DNA of 64,000 bases from Xenopus tropicalis (GCF_000004195.4 NC_030683.2:45211358-45275357); one strand, 5' to 3'; positions 46,118 to 57,480 are shown, counted from the first letter of the stretch. The notes: a model not told the origin generated them from the sequence alone. Made by a program: numbers and translations.

Positions 46118-46383
46118 AGTTACATAATTAAATTGGGTTGAAAAAAGCCCAAAGTCCAACCCAAGTTCAACCCCTCCAAAAAAACCCCAGTGCACATATA
46201 TTCACATACTCATACCAACCTATCTATACAGTATACACACTATATACGCCACTAATATATACTAAGCGTATATTTTAGTATCACAATAGCCTTGGATATT
46301 CTGCTTTTTCAAGAAATCATCCAAGCCCCTCTTAAAGGCATTAACAGAATCTGCCATCACAACATCACTGCCCTCACCGTAGA
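46118..46383 (-). mobile_element. CR1/L2-like LINE 3' fragment
   Basis: The minus strand still encodes SDVVMADSVNAFKRGLDDFL and ends in GYCDTKIYA, matching the C-terminus of the ORF at 31386. The GGGTTGAAAAAAGCCC block and ATGTAACTATG tail (in inverse) mark the 3' end. It is older and more diverged than the 31-kb copy. Confidence 0.85.
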
Positions 46384-46523
46384 GAACCAAAGATAGATAC
46401 AGATAGATACAAGGGGGACAAGTGGCAAATTTGTACAGCATTGTATGTGAAATGTATTTTTCGTCATCATCATCATTTATTTTTATGGCACGAGTAAGAT
46501 ACACAGTACTTTACATTAACTTA

Positions 46524-47521
46524 TGTAGGGATCCCCAAGATTTGGGTACCCTAGGATGGGTTCTCCTTAGACAGGCACTAGAGGGTGGCCTTAGGGAATT
46601 GGACACCTAAAGGTGGTCCTAGGTGTTTTTCTGCTAAAAGGGAGTCTCCCCTGCATTTCTCACCAGCAACCACTAGATGGGGTGCTGGGATATATAAAGG
46701 GATGCAGCCATGTGCTGTAGTCAGACATTTTGGGGACTGCTCCAGGCAGGAGTACCCCAGGTACAGCTTAGTGATAGAAGTTTGGTAATAGGTCGCTCCA
46801 GGAGTGACATGTAGGACACCAGGAATTTAGAATGGGCGGACATTGCCCCTCCAGGAGTGGTAGTGAGGTTAAGACCTCCCAGTGTTACATCTGCTGGAGT
46901 GCAGGGCCACAAGTGGCTAGGTAGGTGGACAAGGTCACCGCTAGTCCAGGAGGCTGGATCTGAGGGGGCTTAGGCGTGAGTACCGGAGTGGGCTGCCTGT
47001 GGTGAGGCTGCCTAGCGTGAGTACCGGGGAGGACCTCAAGAGGGGGTGAGTACCGGGGAGATCACCTAGAAGGGGACACTTGGCGCGAGTACCGTGAGTT
47101 GCCCAACAGGAAAAGGCTCTCAATGAGTAGTAAGGAGATAAAGCCCTGCATGCTGTGTGAAATGATATGTGCCACTCCTGGAGAGGTCCTGCCCTAATAA
47201 ACCAATTCATCTGATTCATCATATTGCTTGTGTATCTGACTCTTTCCTGCACCAAGGATCACCTACCTGCCGGTAAGCAACTACCCCAGGGAGGGGCAAG
47301 GTACCGGGGGCTGTGTGTGGATCCCAAGCAGAGGTACAAGTGAACTGTTAAGTTCCCAGGGTGTGGGTTATAGTTCCACAACACCATCCCTGGGTGGAGG
47401 CACGCCTTTAAGGGAGAAATCCCTGTTAACCCCCATAGTAAGCGGGGGCTCAGGACTCCTGTAGCGCCAATTATAGTGCTCCAATAGGTAGTGCCACAAG
47501 AATCTGCAAAAGTGGGCTACA
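46524..47521 (+). mobile_element. Solo LTR of a retroelement, 998 bp
   Basis: The block starts TGTAG and ends CTACA, the inverted TG...CA termini of an LTR. It is flanked by the 4-bp direct repeat CTTA (46520-46523 and 47522-47525). A TATATAAAGG box lies at 46691 and AATAAA at 47196, giving a sensible U3-R-U5 order. Four GAGTACCG words occur between 46978 and 47095. No internal coding region or second LTR is present, so recombination between LTRs probably removed the body. A 4-bp duplication fits Gypsy-type elements. A polycytosine/purine mix gives spurious ORFs of up to 104 residues. Confidence 0.75.
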
Positions 47522-47525
47522 CTTA

Positions 47526-48355
47526 TAACAAACAGGGGCCTTATAATAATTGCAGAAATAAGGATACAGAGTTAAATTAGGATTAAAGGGCCCTGCTCAC
47601 AAGAGTTTGTTTTTGTGGCTTTGTGACAGTACATATGTCTGTATCATAAAGATCTTCAGTGTAATAAGGACTGGAATAAAAATGGTATTTCACTGTGAAG
47701 GTCGATTAAATAGAGTGATTGCTATGGTGATTTCAGCACATTGATTATACATTTGAAATATTATAACAGATATTTCAAGAGAGACATAGCTGAAGCTCAG
47801 AGAAGCATGAGCAATATGTGTAGCAAGTAAATGTAATTTAATATTTTCCCAAACAGTACATGGTTTGCTAGTAAATAAATCGCCTTTAATGTCAAACTAA
47901 CACAAACATGTCATTTATTTAAACACATATTATTCATTGAAATAGAACTGATTAAGTGAAGTGCGTGTTACCTATACATTTATCAGCACTGATTGGTATG
48001 CCTGCATTCTTCTGATTGCAGAAATATATCCTGTATTCATAATGTTCAGCTTCTACTTCCCACCTTTAGCAAGACAAATAAAGCACCAAAGAGAGCCGGA
48101 ATAATTAAAAAGCACAGTGATAGAAATCACAGCTTGTGCCATCAGCTGAAATTAGAGTTAGAGCAGGGAGAATTATTTCCTTCATCACCTGCTGACAGAA
48201 AGCAATTTGCTAATTGTTGGTGCAGATATAGTAAAGGCTTCTGTCAAAAGAGCTGCATGCTACCTTTTCACATTTGTAATATGGCTGAAAGCAAGTATTT
48301 ATTTGGGAAAATGACATGCTGGGGTTTTATGTGCTGTTGTTTACTGTTGTCAGAT
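47526..48355. other. Non-coding; 47.7-48.3 kb candidate conserved element
   Basis: This repeat-free stretch includes the window's longest ORF of ordinary composition (47993-48379, 128 codons). That ORF has no domain, a Cys-rich random look and no splice context, so I do not call it a gene. The nucleotide text (GCACCAAAGAGAGCCGGAAT, AATTAAAAAGCACAG, CATCAGCTGAAATTAG) reads like constrained enhancer DNA. This is inference. Confidence 0.35.
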
Positions 48356-48546
48356 TATCTTGTATGTATGTATGTATAACTTTATTTATAAAGCGCCACA
48401 AGGGTATGCAGCACTGTACAATCTTACACAATTACACACAGGGAGGACAAGTGTTATAATAAATAAGTATAAATACACAGAGATTAAGGGCCATGTGGTG
48501 TGAGACACAGTAGGAAGGAGGTCCCTGCCCCGTAGAGCTTACAATC
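48356..48546 (-). mobile_element. SINE/L2-type repeat copy with (CATA)n tail, intact
   Basis: On the minus strand it runs from ATTGTAAGCTCTACGGGGCA through ACTGTGTCTCACACCACATG to GTGGCGCTTTATAAATAAAG and CATA repeats. It is the uninterrupted counterpart of the element split at 31.2-32.8 kb. Confidence 0.85.
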
Positions 48547-48640
48547 TTTTTTTGGTTTGGTTTTAATCTCCACAAATATAACTGCAGCATAGGAAGAAGC
48601 CTGTTTATAAAACTGTATGACTTATGCCAGAAAACAGAGT

Positions 48641-48738
48641 CAAGTATAGGACCTGTTATCCAGAATACCTGGGTTTTTCCAGATAAGGATAGGTGATTTG
48701 GATCACCATACACGGAAGCCCATTAATCAGTGTTCTAA
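48641..48738. mobile_element. MITE family A fragment
   Basis: It starts CAAGTATAGGACCTGTTATC and keeps CCAGAATACCTGGGTTTTTC. It stops at the family B insertion, and no clear family A text follows on the other side. Confidence 0.65.
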
Positions 48739-48923
48739 TTAAAGGAACAGTAGCAACAAAAAATTAAAGTGTTTTAAAACAATTAATATATAATGAATTG
48801 TTGCCCTACAGAAATGCTATAGTTAATAAAAATAGGCTGCTGTGTAGCCATGGGGGCAGCCATTCTAGCTGGAAAAAAAGGAGAAAAGGCACAGGGTATT
48901 TTTTGGTGTTACTGTTCCTTTAA
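48739..48923. mobile_element. MITE family B copy, internally deleted
   Basis: TTAA lies at both ends (48739-48742 and 48920-48923), with the termini AAAGGAACAGTAGCAACAAA and GGTGTTACTGTTCC. At 185 bp it is less than half the length of the 7350 copy. The shared internal words are GCTGTGTAGCCATGGGGGCA and GGAGAAAAGGCACAG. Confidence 0.85.
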
Positions 48924-50033
48924 AACCACAATTAAACTTACTTTCTCTAAAACCTTGAATGCCATGTGACTTATTAAAACATAAAAATCATAAAATCATG
49001 AGGCAAAGAAAGATCAGCCAACTGAAAAAGGACTGCTGCCATTGACTATTCTATTTTTCCATGAAGAATCGTAATGAAGCTTGAAAAAAAACCCACCACC
49101 TTTAGTAAATGGGTCCCAAAGAAACAGATTTATTACAATTTGTGTAGTTTTCATGTTCTTTTCTACCATGATTAAACTCACTTTTAAAATAAGCACATTT
49201 ATTAAAAAATACGATTATTGAAAGCACGAATGACAAAAAATTGCAAAACAAATACAGAAACAAATGCCTCAATCTTCGTTTACTTAATAATTTTTGTTTG
49301 ATTACAATAGAATAAAAACCCTCAAAAAACCTCAAATTAAATAAATATGTTATAATTTGCAAAAGAAAAGACAGCTCTCATTGACTTCTCCATAAGCTTG
49401 CCAGATTTATCTGGTGTGGTTTTGTATTAGAATTTTTTTGTGGTTTTTACACATCTCAAAATTCGACTAAACTCATTTCCTCGAATGTCTGACATTTACT
49501 AAAGAAATCAGATATGAAAAGTTTGTGCAAGAAACACTGTGATTTTTTTCTTTGTGAAAACTCTAAATTTTTGAGTTTCACATCAAAACCTCTACTCTAC
49601 GAATTGGTGCACAAACCAAAAATCTGAAACCTCTAAAGTTTTGAGACAAAATTAGGATCTTCAAGTAAAGGGAAGGGACATCTGCCATTGACTTCTACAT
49701 GATCTCCGCAAGTTTTCACTGGCGAATTGTCGGATTTAGCCATTTGGGTGTATAGTAAATTTTGAAAAAGTTATGACTTTTTTTTCTGCACTAAAAATCT
49801 GAATTGAGAAAAAAAAATCTGATGGTTAGTAAATAGGCCCCACAGTGTGTAAATTGTGTAAAATAAATGGAGTGTTTATAAAGATATGCTTTCCTCCATA
49901 CAATGTTGTGAATTGCAAACCCCGAAATTCTGAACAGTGTTTATTTTTGTAATTTACACCACCACTGATCACATGTAAGCTGCTAAAGTCAATAAGAACA
50001 TTTCTGCTGTAAGAAGCTGTAAAAGTAGTAACT
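48924..50033. repeat. AT-rich region containing a frog repeat ending TAAATAGGCCC
   Basis: From about 49370 to 49845 the text has many AAATCTGA/TCAGATTT-like words and ends TTAGTAAATAGGCCCC, a terminal word I associate with abundant frog repeats. A parallel word (TTTAGTAAATGGGTCCC) sits at 49101-49117 in the same orientation. No gene. Confidence 0.45.
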
Positions 50034-50390
50034 GGTGATGAGTGAATCTGTTCCAGTCACTTTGCAAAAAAATTTGCAAAACTGCTGAATAATTTGCAAA
50101 ATTGCCAAAAATATGCGAAAGTCAATAGGCGACTTTTTTAACGTGCAACAATTTTTACACAGCCAAAATTATTTTATGCACAACTTTTTTTCTTATGCAA
50201 AATTCATTAAAGTCAATGTCCATTTTTCTGTGGAGACTTTTTGTCTCGCCGACATTTTTGTCTTGGAGACTTTTTTGTCTCTGCATCATTTTGTCTCAGC
50301 CAATTTTTGCCGCAGTTTTGTGAAAAAGTTGACAGGTGAAATGCAGAAGTTCGCTGTAAATCCATGCCTGGCAAAAAATATGCTCATCAC
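50034..50390. mobile_element. MITE family J (GGTGATGAGTGAATCTG)
   Basis: The left end GGTGATGAGTGAAT and the right end ATGCTCATCAC are inverted, with TAGTA-like flanks. The interior has repeated GACTTTTTGTC/GACATTTTTGTC words, which generate a 98-codon ORF that is an artefact. Confidence 0.6.
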
Positions 50391-50599
50391 TAGTAGTGAC
50401 TGTGAATGACAGTATCATTTATGTTTTTATGCTGGAATTCTGCAATACAGTACTTTAAAAATATGTAGAATTTTTCAGATGACATTTATCGACTTATTTT
50501 ACATAGGTCTATAAGTAAGCCCTTAGGTGTGTAAAGATAATAATAATAATAACAACAAAGTGCTGTTTCCCAATATTTAAACTTATGTTAAGGTTCTTC

Positions 50600-51000
50600 A
50601 GCATAGTAAAGGCACCATCATGCCCTCCAAACTTCACAGGTCAGCAGCAAATATCACTCTGGAGAACTCGATCAATCATCAAGTCATCTGTTTATTGTAT
50701 AATTTCATTGTACTGTATAATGTTGCGGATCCCCTGATCCTTCATCAGGTACTACTTCAGCAGTGTATAACCCAAATCCATAAAAAAACCCTCATTCACA
50801 GCTCCGATCAGCTGGTGCAGTCCAAGCTTTTTCCGTACTCTTTGCTCGCGACCTATGTCCCTATAACGCCTCCTGCATTGTCTATTTCTGGATGCGTGCC
50901 TGCCTCGTCCTGCCTCCTCCATGACGTGAAAGGCGGGCGGGTCAGGAACGAGTATATAAATGGACACAGCTTAGCAGGCCAGGCTGGGTCAGGTGCAGGT
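50600..51000 (-). mobile_element. Penelope-like terminal repeat fragment
   Basis: On the minus strand it reads CCTGATGAAGGATCAGGGGATCCGCAACATTATAC. This is the CTGATGAAGG...GATCCGNAACNTT arrangement found near the ends of Penelope-like elements, followed by a stretch with AATAAACAGATG. The 128-codon ORF on the + strand is spurious. It lies downstream (minus orientation) of the reverse transcriptase remains at 51.7-52.5 kb, but a family A MITE intervenes. Confidence 0.5.
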
Positions 51001-51073
51001 AGTTAGAAAGTGTATTTTTCGACCCACACATCACTAGTATTCAAATACGCAGCAGAATTTCATTTATGGAGTA

Positions 51074-51087
51074 TTGCCATCTTGTGG
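51074..51087 (-). promoter_or_regulatory. Weak CTCF-like motif, minus strand
   Basis: The minus strand reads CCACAAGATGGCAA, with two mismatches to CCASYAGRKGGCRS. It is listed only because its orientation matches that of the 34.6-kb motif. Confidence 0.2.
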
Positions 51088-51147
51088 CCTGCTCCGGTAA
51101 TGCACCAAAAATGTACAGTAGATTACAAAATTACAGATAAATTAAGT

Positions 51148-51476
51148 ACAGGTATCGGACCACTTATCTGGAAACCCATTATTATAAGTTCCGAATTACA
51201 GAAGGCCCATCTCCCATAGACTCCATTTTAATCAAAGAATTCAAATTTTTAAAAATTATTTCCTTTTTCTCTCTAATAATAAAACAGTACCTTGTACTTG
51301 ATCCCAGCTAAGATATAATTAATCCTTATTGGGGGCAAAACAATCTTATTGGGTTGAATTACTTTTTAAATAATTTTATTAGCAGACGTTAGGTAGGAGA
51401 TCCGAATTACGGAAAGACACCTTATCCGGGAAACCCCAGGTCCCAATCATTCTGGCTAACGGGTTTCATACCTGTA
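51148..51476. mobile_element. MITE family A copy, both ends present
   Basis: It starts ACAGGTATCGGACCACTTATC and ends ACGGGTTTCATACCTG, with all internal family blocks. It lies in the same orientation as the 3232 copy. Confidence 0.85.
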
Positions 51477-51719
51477 CATTTCACAAAAGACATAACAACA
51501 GCAGGCGGCATTCTCCTAACAGCTACTTTACATAGTCCCAGTTCTAGTTCACTCTATTCTAGTGAAATATTCTTTTGCTGTGAAAAAAGAAAATATATAT
51601 CAGGTCACAGAAAACATTTATAACTCAATGCATCATTCAAACCAAACGGTTCAAGTGAGTTAAAGATGTCAAACCATTTAACTTCACATTATAAGAGCAA
51701 TCTCTATCATCTCCCTGAG

Positions 51720-52490
51720 ATGGCAATTTGACCTGTTTGGCTATCACTAGTCACACCAGATTTGCAGTTACGTCTATGTTAAAAAAATGTTTACCCATTG
51801 GTGTATATGTGTTGCCCTTGTGGTCAAAATTGGTTTTAGAACATTTGTATTCTAATCCTTACTTTTCTGGCAGTCTGCCCAACATGCATCTTACCACAGG
51901 GGCATTTAAGCCCATATACCATATATTTTGAATTGAAAGTATTGTATTCTTTTTATTGCTAACCAATTGCCTTTTAAAGTATGGGTTACAAAGGAGCCTT
52001 CAATGATAGAATAGCTGCTATTGGAATTCAGGTAATGGATTCTGCCAAACATGGGTGAATTCAAAAACTGCATTTTTTTCGTGCCACATTTGATCTTACC
52101 AACATTTCAGAAAGATTAGTAACACATTTATAGAAAAAAATTGTCAAATCCTTACAATACTTGCCTAAGGCTTGCTTTCTCTCTAGTATTGGCCGGTAAT
52201 GACAAATCATTTTCTGTAACCTTTTACTATTAGATACAAATTTAGAAACCAAAGGAATTAGTTCTATTTTCTTATTCTTCCTAGACCAATATAAAAGTGA
52301 CTCTCTTTCAATCTTGAATACATCATCACGTATATTGTCTCTATTACATCCCCTAGCCACACATTTTCAATAAAATTATTAGCACTATTTAAATACTTTT
52401 GATTGTCTATGTATTTTCAAGCTGGTTGTCCCCACAGGTTTCTTCAAATCAAAATTGGGAATGTAGGTGGAGAATATGGTGCTAAAGAAA
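51720..52490 (-). pseudogene. Penelope-like reverse transcriptase/GIY-YIG remnant
   Basis: In minus-strand order, the first piece (52480-52385) reads TYIPNFDLKKPVGTTSLKIH. The second (52360-52061) reads RQALGKYCKD-like text ending in NLSEMLVRSNVARKKCSF, the conserved NLRDxLVRS-type block after the reverse transcriptase thumb of Penelope-like elements. The third (about 51925-51850) reads VYGLKCPCGKMHVGQTARKV, which matches the GIY-YIG endonuclease core, where a C-rich KCPCG precedes the YVGxTxR motif. The order reverse transcriptase then GIY-YIG is diagnostic. Stops and frame breaks lie between the pieces, so it is dead. The Neptune type is my best guess for the clade. Confidence 0.75.
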
Positions 52491-53892
52491 GTCTAGAAAA
52501 TCTTCCTCTATCAACACTTCTCCTCTAACTCTCCAAACAACCGGCCCCCACCCTGCCAACGCTGTTGCTGCTGCTCCCTACTGGCAGCTCCTCTCTCCCA
52601 CCCACACTTTACTGGTATGCAGGGTCAGAGTTAGAGGAGGCAGGAAAGGGCCTAAGTTATTACCCCTTATACCGTTGGGTTATAGATAAGTGTCTATTCT
52701 GCCTACACATAGTTCCAGCCCTGCAGGATTTGTTTTTTTAATTATAAAGCAGGGGGTTTGGTGCATCTCTGTTTTTCTTTATAAGTACTGCCTTCTGCCA
52801 GTCCAAAAAGAATATTATCATGTTATATATTATTAATTGCATGGCTCTGAGACCAACACAACTGCAAATTTGCAGTCAATGAGTTCCCAGGCATAGCTGT
52901 AATGATTATAACCAATGCAATTCTCTAATCAGTCTTAGTTCAGTTGGCTATAATGCATTTCATTACCAATTGTACATGTAGAGAAAAGACTGTATACTGT
53001 AGACACAAAATATAATCAATGTCATGGGAATACTAGAGCTGCAGTTTTCTCTTGAGGCAGAGGGTGGCACTGTAATCTTTGCAATAAAATGGCCCTGCTT
53101 TACAGAGTCAAGCCTACAGGTATTAATGATTGTTTTCAAGCTCTTTGCTTGAAGCTGCTGGAGGACCATTCAGTGCTGTCAAGCAGAAATCTGACACTAT
53201 TCATGACTGTTAATGTATATTTTGCCAGGCAATTGAATGAAGTGTTTTCTGTATGCAACCCACTGAATATCTGCTTCAGGCATTAGGCTATTAAATCTGA
53301 AACAGATAACAGTATCAAGCAATTGTGCCAAGAATGGTAATAACAGTATTATCCCCCTCTCTGGCAGGAAGGTCACTTATTGCATGTAATTGTTATTGCT
53401 CTTCAGTTTGCTGCGGGTAGAATTAAAATTCCAACAGGTACCACTGACCCAGGCTTTCAGGAAAAGGGAGGGTTTGCTGGGGAACCTGAAATCAGCTGAT
53501 AAAGTTTGTACTTTACTTGCTCGTCACAAGTTCATGTATGTAACATGTTACACATTAGAGACATGTTGATCACACAATATTCCTTTTTAATGCAGCTTAC
53601 TTTTCATGAACATTAAATTATTTTTGTGCAATTTTCTGTTAATAGAGACATCCAATTTCCATAGAAGTGAATATTTTAGCACTTTTGGAGGTTTGTGTTT
53701 TCTCTTCTTTTGCTAAGTGACAAGCAGGAACTGTGCCCAATAAGGCAGAAAGTTCTATTATTGGAAAACAGAACCACACAACACAAGAATGAACTCTGAC
53801 AGTAACTATCAGCTATAAAAATCTAGTAGGGGGACTGGAGGTTTAATTACCCTTTATTCATTCAGTCCTCTAAGGTTTTAGCTAACTAAAGG
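52491..53892. other. Non-coding; 53.08-53.5 kb looks constrained
   Basis: No gene is supported. The stretch 53080-53500 is repeat-free and contains GGTATTAATGATTG, CAATTGAATGAAGTG and GAAATCAGCTGATAAAG, in the style of conserved non-coding DNA. A GC-richer stretch at 52500-52720 may be an old repeat. Confidence 0.35.
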
Positions 53893-54734
53893 TGCCCATA
53901 CACTGCAGATTTCAGCTGCCGATTCTGTTACTTAACACCAACTCAACAGGTTATCTGCCCGTATGTGGGTCCCTCCGACAGGCCTGACCTATATCTGACC
54001 AAAATTGGCCACATGTTGATCAGTCAGGCTGGATTTTTTGTTGGATCGGGACTACATTGGCTCATTGATGTGGTTCTGGATTAAACTGGGATACCAGAAT
54101 CCTGTGAATGAGGAATAGCAATTGATAGTCAGACCCTGTTATAGTACCCCCTAGAGGTGTAAGGCAGACAGGGTCAGTCAGAAAGGGCAGCTCAGTGCCC
54201 AAATATAGGAGTTAAGTGAGGTTAATATCCCCTAGGCAACGCTGACCTAGAATAGGGACCACAGTGAAAAAAGACCCAGCATATATCCCTACACCTGGAT
54301 GGCATATACCAGAGTGTTTCTGTATTTAGCCTTGTTCATATGCTGTCAAATTGATATATTCTACTTCACTTGAGCTCTATAACAGTAAGTATGTCATTTC
54401 TATGATTGTTGTTGCCTTCTGTTATTACAACAAGTAGCTGCACTTATATTTGGTGGGGTGGCTTGGTATCAGTACCCTACTGTTATTGTTTAAGTACCCC
54501 TGGTGTCCAATCAAGTTGTTCACCCTCTGAGTTCTATTTCCACTATAACCTTCCTCCACCAATACGTGAGGGTCCTGCCTGAGATCAACAGTCGCAAGTG
54601 ATGCGACAAAATCTTTCCCGAATTATCGTTGCTCGTGGATGGCATATCGTATGGGAACTCGATCGCCATACGATCGTTTGTCGATATAATCGTTCATCGC
54701 ACAACGAGCGAAATCGCTTCGTGTATGGCCACCT
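53893..54734. mobile_element. Composite of GGTGGCCATACACG-type MITE ends with foreign middle
   Basis: The left end GGTGCCCATACACTGCAG and the right end CGTGTATGGCCACC are inverse versions of a common frog MITE terminus. The left arm (to about 54100) and right arm (from about 54590) do not match each other well. The right arm has its own CGATCG/ATCGTTCATCG palindromes. The middle (about 54120-54580) is unrelated and may be an LTR or other insertion. The exact structure is unresolved. Confidence 0.5.
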
Positions 54735-55192
54735 TAAGTGTTGCAGGACAATACAGCACTTTCACTTAACTACCAGGTTACTCTGTGAACTGACAGCATG
54801 TGATCTGGAAATGGCAGTGTTCTGTAAGGTTAAGGTTTAAGATCTGCATAACTGATAATAACTGCACAAAATAATGGTGAATAAAGCACAATAGTGGGAA
54901 CTTGAAGCTGCGAGGAAACAAATGAACATTTAGGCTCAGCAGTCTGGCTTAGTAAAGGACAAGCAAACGTAGCCACATTGCACTGATGCTTTATCCCTGG
55001 GAAAGATGAGGCTTAACTGAGCATTGGCTAATATTTGGAGAAAAGGGGATATTATAGTTTTTAGGGAACATAATATGTGAAATCCCCAAATCACTTTCCA
55101 CAATTGTTTATTTTAGATTATATTTTAGAATTATGTTAAGGCAAAAAATAAAAGGCTACTAAGCCTGCTTATGTCATATATGTCTGTCTCAA
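54735..55192. other. Non-coding spacer
   Basis: Nothing recognised. Confidence 0.5.
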
Positions 55193-55345
55193 CAAATGAA
55201 TAAGCACATTTTGTTCCCGTCCTTTTATTTTGATTACATGGTTCTATTTAAAACATTCTGTTCTGATCAGAAAAAAATAATTAGGACCATGTAATGAAAA
55301 TAAAAGGACAGGAACAAAATTACATGTAATTTGCTTATTCATTTG
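55193..55345. repeat. Long inverted repeat
   Basis: The left arm (55193-55241) and right arm (about 55286-55345) pair over about 49 bases, starting with CAAATGAATAAGCA and its inverse. The right arm has an extra TACATGTAAT of about ten bases that bulges out. The loop is about 45 bases. It is probably an old palindromic element. Confidence 0.7.
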
Positions 55346-57047
55346 CTTGAGTGCTTCTCCCCTACTTTCATTGTTGGTGTGACCTAGATGGCGGGCAGCA
55401 GGGATAACGGCCTGACCCCAGCGTTGGATAACAGCCTGACCAGTAAGATAATGTCTTAACCAGCAATGAGTAAGATTAAATAAAGAAATGTAGTGTTTAG
55501 TGCCCCTTAAATGCCCACAAGCAGATCACTCTTAAAAAAGTTGGCAACCAGTTAGACTTTTTAGGTGCCAAAAACAATGCCTACCCACTCAATATATAAA
55601 CAGAGCTTGTTCTAATATTGATCATGAGGGAAATTCTCTTGGCTGAAAATCCACATTCAGCTTGGCTGAAAGGTCTGCATGCCTCCTCCCTCTTATCCGC
55701 TATAAGATTTGACCCACCACATCTACAGTCAAATCTGCTAAAGATCTGCTCCCTTAGTAATTGCATCAGCATTTGTATGGCTAGCTTAACAGTCTGTCTA
55801 CTGCACCTTCCACTGAGCACTGGATGAAAATCCTGGGGTGCACTCTTGCATCAGGAGGTGCAGTTATCCATGTGCTTACCACCTGCCTTTGGGCAGTCGG
55901 CTGTGCCTCCTTCCACCAGTCCCTAACATGCATGTGCAAATGGCAGCTATGCATTCTGCAGGTCTCTGCAACGGAGCCTGGAGGCCTGTCGTTATTTGCA
56001 CAAACGCAGTGAGGGTGCAGCCCATTTTTGCACTTTCCACCCTGCATTTGGGTTTGCAAATGAGACCTATTGTTTTTAATTGATACAAATAAATGTATAC
56101 AATACATATAAACTACATTTTTATAAGAAATCTTAAAACAGTAAAATTACGTTGGTGGCTAATAATATCTAACACCTTTTTGATTGATTTTTCTTTTTAT
56201 ACTTCTGATGTTGTCTTTTCCTATTTGTTCCTATATCTGTGTATATATTTTCTTCTTAGCCCCTTCCATTTTTTTTCTTTTGATTAATTTGATTAATTGC
56301 TGGAGTATCTGAAATTAAAATCTTAGAATTTACTTATTTACTCCGGATACATTTTTTTATTAGCCAATGACAAATAGACCAATGCTTTGTTAACAGTATG
56401 CTGCCATTACTCTCCAGAACACAATTTATAATAATAACATTTTAACTGGCTTGTTTTTATTTCCTGGTTTATATGTATGTGTGTTGTTCTAACAGAATGT
56501 AATTAAATGTGCTATCTAGCAGTCCTCCCACTCAGTTTCAGTGTGGTTCTCAATAGTATGTGCAAGGTTATGTGTTCTATAGAATATATATTATTTGGTA
56601 ATGATTCTGCTCTTATTTTATGATACATCTGCTTTCTGAAATTTTGTGAAAGCCCATATCTTTAAAGTGATTCTATTTTCAAAATAAAAAGCATTGGTTT
56701 TGCCTGAAAACAATGGGCAAAGATAGTGAGTCACATTTTTCTCCCATTTTGAAAACATTATAGCTACTTTTATGCTGAAGATTTAGAAATGTAGTGCTAC
56801 TCAGAAACATGTACAGTACTGTTATTCTCACACTCACTCATGCACACACTGACAGCAAAAGGAAAGCAGCACCCATGTTATTCCTACCCCCAAATTCTGT
56901 TTTGCACTGTTACCTTCTTTCCAATGTCTACAATTCCAACTGTCACACTCTGCCAGACTTTATGCCAGAAGTATCTTTATGATAGTCAATAGACGCAGGT
57001 CAAAATGACTAACCTGAGTGGTAAAACTGAGCTGACTACTCTTACAG
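55346..57047. other. Non-coding flank, no gene seen
   Basis: The overlapping ORFs of 62-108 codons at 55581-56107 on both strands lie in a GC-richer patch. They show no domain, no splice context and mutual shadowing, so none is called. Confidence 0.45.
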
Positions 57048-57480
57048 GGGACATATAGCATTTGTGCCTTATAATGGCCCCTGGTTTGGATGTGGGCTAA
57101 AAGAGGCTGACTTCAAAAAGTACACCTTTATTGGAGTCCCAATAGATCCATTCTGGCCTCTGTTGTGTCAGGTTTGTCCTAATAGCTTTTTCCCTAGAAT
57201 CCCAGATGTCAATAGCCACAGTTCTGCCTTCATGACAAGAAAGATAAACTGTAGTTTCTGGCAGGCCCACCTAGGAGACATCCTACAGTGCAAAGTGCTA
57301 AGAGACAAAAGGGGTTATATAATAGAAAGCATTATGTTTATCTAGGAGCAGTAACTCATTTTAACCAATCAGCAGGTAGAACTTACTGGCCATCTGTTTT
57401 AAAGCAAACATCTCATTGGTTGCTGTAGGTTACTGCTACTGGGCAAACTTAGTGCCTTTTATTACATACTGTATGAAGGT
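57048..57480. mobile_element. MITE related to the GGAGACATAT family
   Basis: It begins ACAGGGGACATATAGCATT and contains CACCTTTATTGGAGTCCC, echoing CCCCTTTATTGGAGCTCCC in the nested element at 5316. It also holds CCAATCAGCAGGTAGAAC and TTAGTGCCTTTTATTACAT, typical of a frog repeat end. It overlaps the start of the tandem duplication. Confidence 0.5.

Noticed and set aside
46575..46680. Two further CTCF-like words (CACTAGAGGG and CCACTAGATGG)
   Set aside because: Each has two mismatches including the core C, and both lie in the LTR's U3 region; chance is more likely.
46941..47255. 104-codon minus-strand ORF
   Set aside because: It lies antisense inside the solo LTR.
47993..48379. 128-codon + strand ORF
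   Set aside because: No homologous motif, no splice signals, and its end runs into a SINE tail.
50620..51006. 128-codon + strand ORF
   Set aside because: It reads antisense through a Penelope-like terminal repeat fragment.
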